A DNA stretch of 64,000 nt from the NCBI GenBank assembly GCA_037074765.1, contig JBAMDO010000174.1, positions 1-64,000 of the forward strand, in the 5' to 3' direction. Source of the stretch: Mansonella perstans (lineage: Eukaryota > Nematoda > Chromadorea > Rhabditida > Onchocercidae). The notes beneath the pieces are model-generated. The model was given only the letters and a program-made list of their open reading frames with translations. It did not search any database and was not told where the DNA came from. Positions 62,901 through 64,000 of this stretch are shown here, piece after piece (position 1 is the stretch's first letter; each line of letters begins with the position of its first letter). The position numbers and the translations under genes are program-made.

Positions 62901-63739
62901 GCCTTAATGATGCTCTTTTCTTCAAAATTGTTTCAAATAATTAGACGATCAGATTTCACCCTTCATGATTATGTTGATCTTACTCATATTTACTGATTTG
63001 ATTCATATTTACCGTGACAGCATAAAACATGACTTGGGAAAGAACAAATTTAAATTTATATCATTCTCTAATCAATAATGGTACCTTACCGATATCGTTT
63101 CTTCGATACCACATTTCTTAAAATTGATAAAGAAATGAATTTCATAAGTTGGGACATGTTCACCGAATTGTTGAGCCTGAATAACTTTTGTGCAATTTTT
63201 CTTCATCATATTTCTACCTGAAATAGCTCGAATTACTTTTTTTTTCAAAAATATTAGTAGTAAAAAATAAGTGTAAAAGAATTAACTACTTAAGAAAGAA
63301 AAATTGTTGCAAATAATTAACAATTCAAAATCAAAAAAAACATTTAAACGAAAAATTTGGACTTTTTTCTTCTTCCATTAAGCAAATCGTTTAAATTGTT
63401 TAAAATAATAAATTAAAATCCAAAAAATTTTTTTTAGTTGAAAAAATTTGAGCAAATCTTAAATAACCTTTATTACCTTACCAATAGTTACCTTTCATTT
63501 ATGATAATAAATTAAAACTTTTTACTTAATTAGAAAGAGATGTTCGTTTTTTTTCCCATTTAATAAACAATTAAAGTGAAGAAAAAAGGCAATACCCTGA
63601 ACAATAATTGTTCCAGCAAATGATTTAAGAAATTGGAATGTTGTATTGAATCCATCATTCAAACAGTGAGCAGTGATTTCCTGAACTGCTGCAGATTCTA
63701 TTTCCAGTATTACTGCTTCCTCCGTTGAAATAAATTTTT
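59959..63739 (-). CDS. ZP-domain (cuticlin-like) membrane protein, 5' end off-window
   Basis: Eight phase-matched exons: 63739-63596, 63217-63090, 62743-62589, 62121-61970, 61523-61433, 61163-60998, 60444-60194, 60010-59959 (TAA). They give 378 residues here; the N-terminus and signal peptide must lie beyond 64000. A complete zona pellucida module is present: ZP-N with its four Cys (AHCLNDGF, KKNCTKV, FKKCGIEE, VLHCYQP) and ZP-C with YRxG-like CNYTIRAGTP, GDIVYHRWECDD, YGLHIHHC, DKKGC, LMAYARVKVF, FHCQLTLC, GCEGITPPRC. It is followed by YHRTRH, a possible basic cleavage site, a stretch of Thr/Val, and one membrane span (about residues 335-357 of the visible part; FFWLLIMLIVF...). Such proteins polymerise in the nematode cuticle and apical matrix after furin-type cleavage. 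The tail after the membrane span is short (17 residues), but see the exons at 59282-59944. Confidence 0.93.
61690..61865. repeat. ~95-bp tandem duplication in a ZP-gene intron
   Basis: Two copies of 'ctcatgtgat.t..tatggt.tcactgatatca.tgatatcat...ttcatagaggag' separated by 'aaaaataccagatgactttt'. Each copy contains the near-palindrome 'tgatatcagtgatatca'. Confidence 0.88.
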
Positions 63740-63857
63740 CTTAAAATTGAATGTGTGAATTTTTCTTAGAAGATATTTTCATAAGAACAAAGTTATTTTT
63801 TGATATCATAAAAAAAGTACCAATAATTACCTTTCATTTATGATAGTAATTTAAAAC

Positions 63858-63903
63858 TCTTTACTTACTTACTTACTTGCTTAGTTACTTACTTACTTAC
63901 TTC
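63858..63903. repeat. (TTAC)n tetranucleotide repeat
   Basis: About 11 copies of TTAC with two substitutions, in the intron upstream of the leftmost visible ZP exon. The remaining bases to 64000 are AT-rich with no visible exon. Confidence 0.93.
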
Positions 63904-64000
63904 CTAAAACAATTTTGTTAAATTTGCAATTTTCAAATAATATTAAATTTATTACATTTTAGAAATTAGCAAAAAGCAAAATATCAAAAAATAAATTAGA

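Overview
The window looks like nuclear DNA from a nematode, most plausibly a filarial or other clade III (spirurid) worm. The reasons are very AT-rich intergenic DNA full of microsatellites and minisatellites, genes split into many short exons with GT..AG introns and TTTCAG-type acceptors, acceptor-like sites a few bases upstream of several start codons (as expected for spliced-leader trans-splicing), and a gene set typical of worms. No species name is claimed.

Layout, left to right. 1-3427 is repeat-rich and shows no gene. 3428-13630 (-) is a band 4.1/FERM-domain gene with a complete FERM module; its final coding block ends in a hydrophobic segment, and a possible first exon lies at 17654-17733. 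17.6-23.6 kb holds several exon-like pieces, mostly minus strand, that I could not assemble into a known protein, among microsatellites and a ~180-bp tandem repeat. 23.6-28 kb is repeats. 29175-30071 (+) is an intact single-exon basic orphan protein. 31489-34521 (-) is a complete ten-exon SH2/tyrosine kinase of the nematode Fer/Fps-like group. 36735-40008 (+) is a complete nine-exon SLC17A9-like vesicular nucleotide transporter. 43124-43262 (-) is the first exon of an unknown gene. 44077-44928 (+) is an unknown acidic/coiled-coil coding region, closely followed by a TPR protein homologous to APPBP2 (45382-50445, +). 54892-57493 (+) is a complete eight-exon sepiapterin reductase. 58857-59165 (+) encodes a small secreted protein that is about 43% histidine. 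It converges on a zona pellucida (ZP) domain, cuticlin-like gene (59282-63739, -) whose 5' end lies beyond the right edge.

These genes are not one pathway. They are ordinary eukaryotic genes for membrane scaffolding, phosphotyrosine signalling, purinergic vesicle loading, ubiquitin-ligase substrate recognition or trafficking, tetrahydrobiopterin synthesis, and cuticle or surface proteins. The right end is enriched in extracellular products. The least ordinary items are the histidine-rich secreted protein, the FERM protein's hydrophobic C-terminus, the single-exon orphan, and three places (about 17.7, 44.6 and 59.96 kb) where otherwise convincing reading frames shift. The shifts suggest single-base assembly errors or decayed exons.

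All exon coordinates come from hand reading of splice consensus and phase. No search, RNA evidence or alignment was available.
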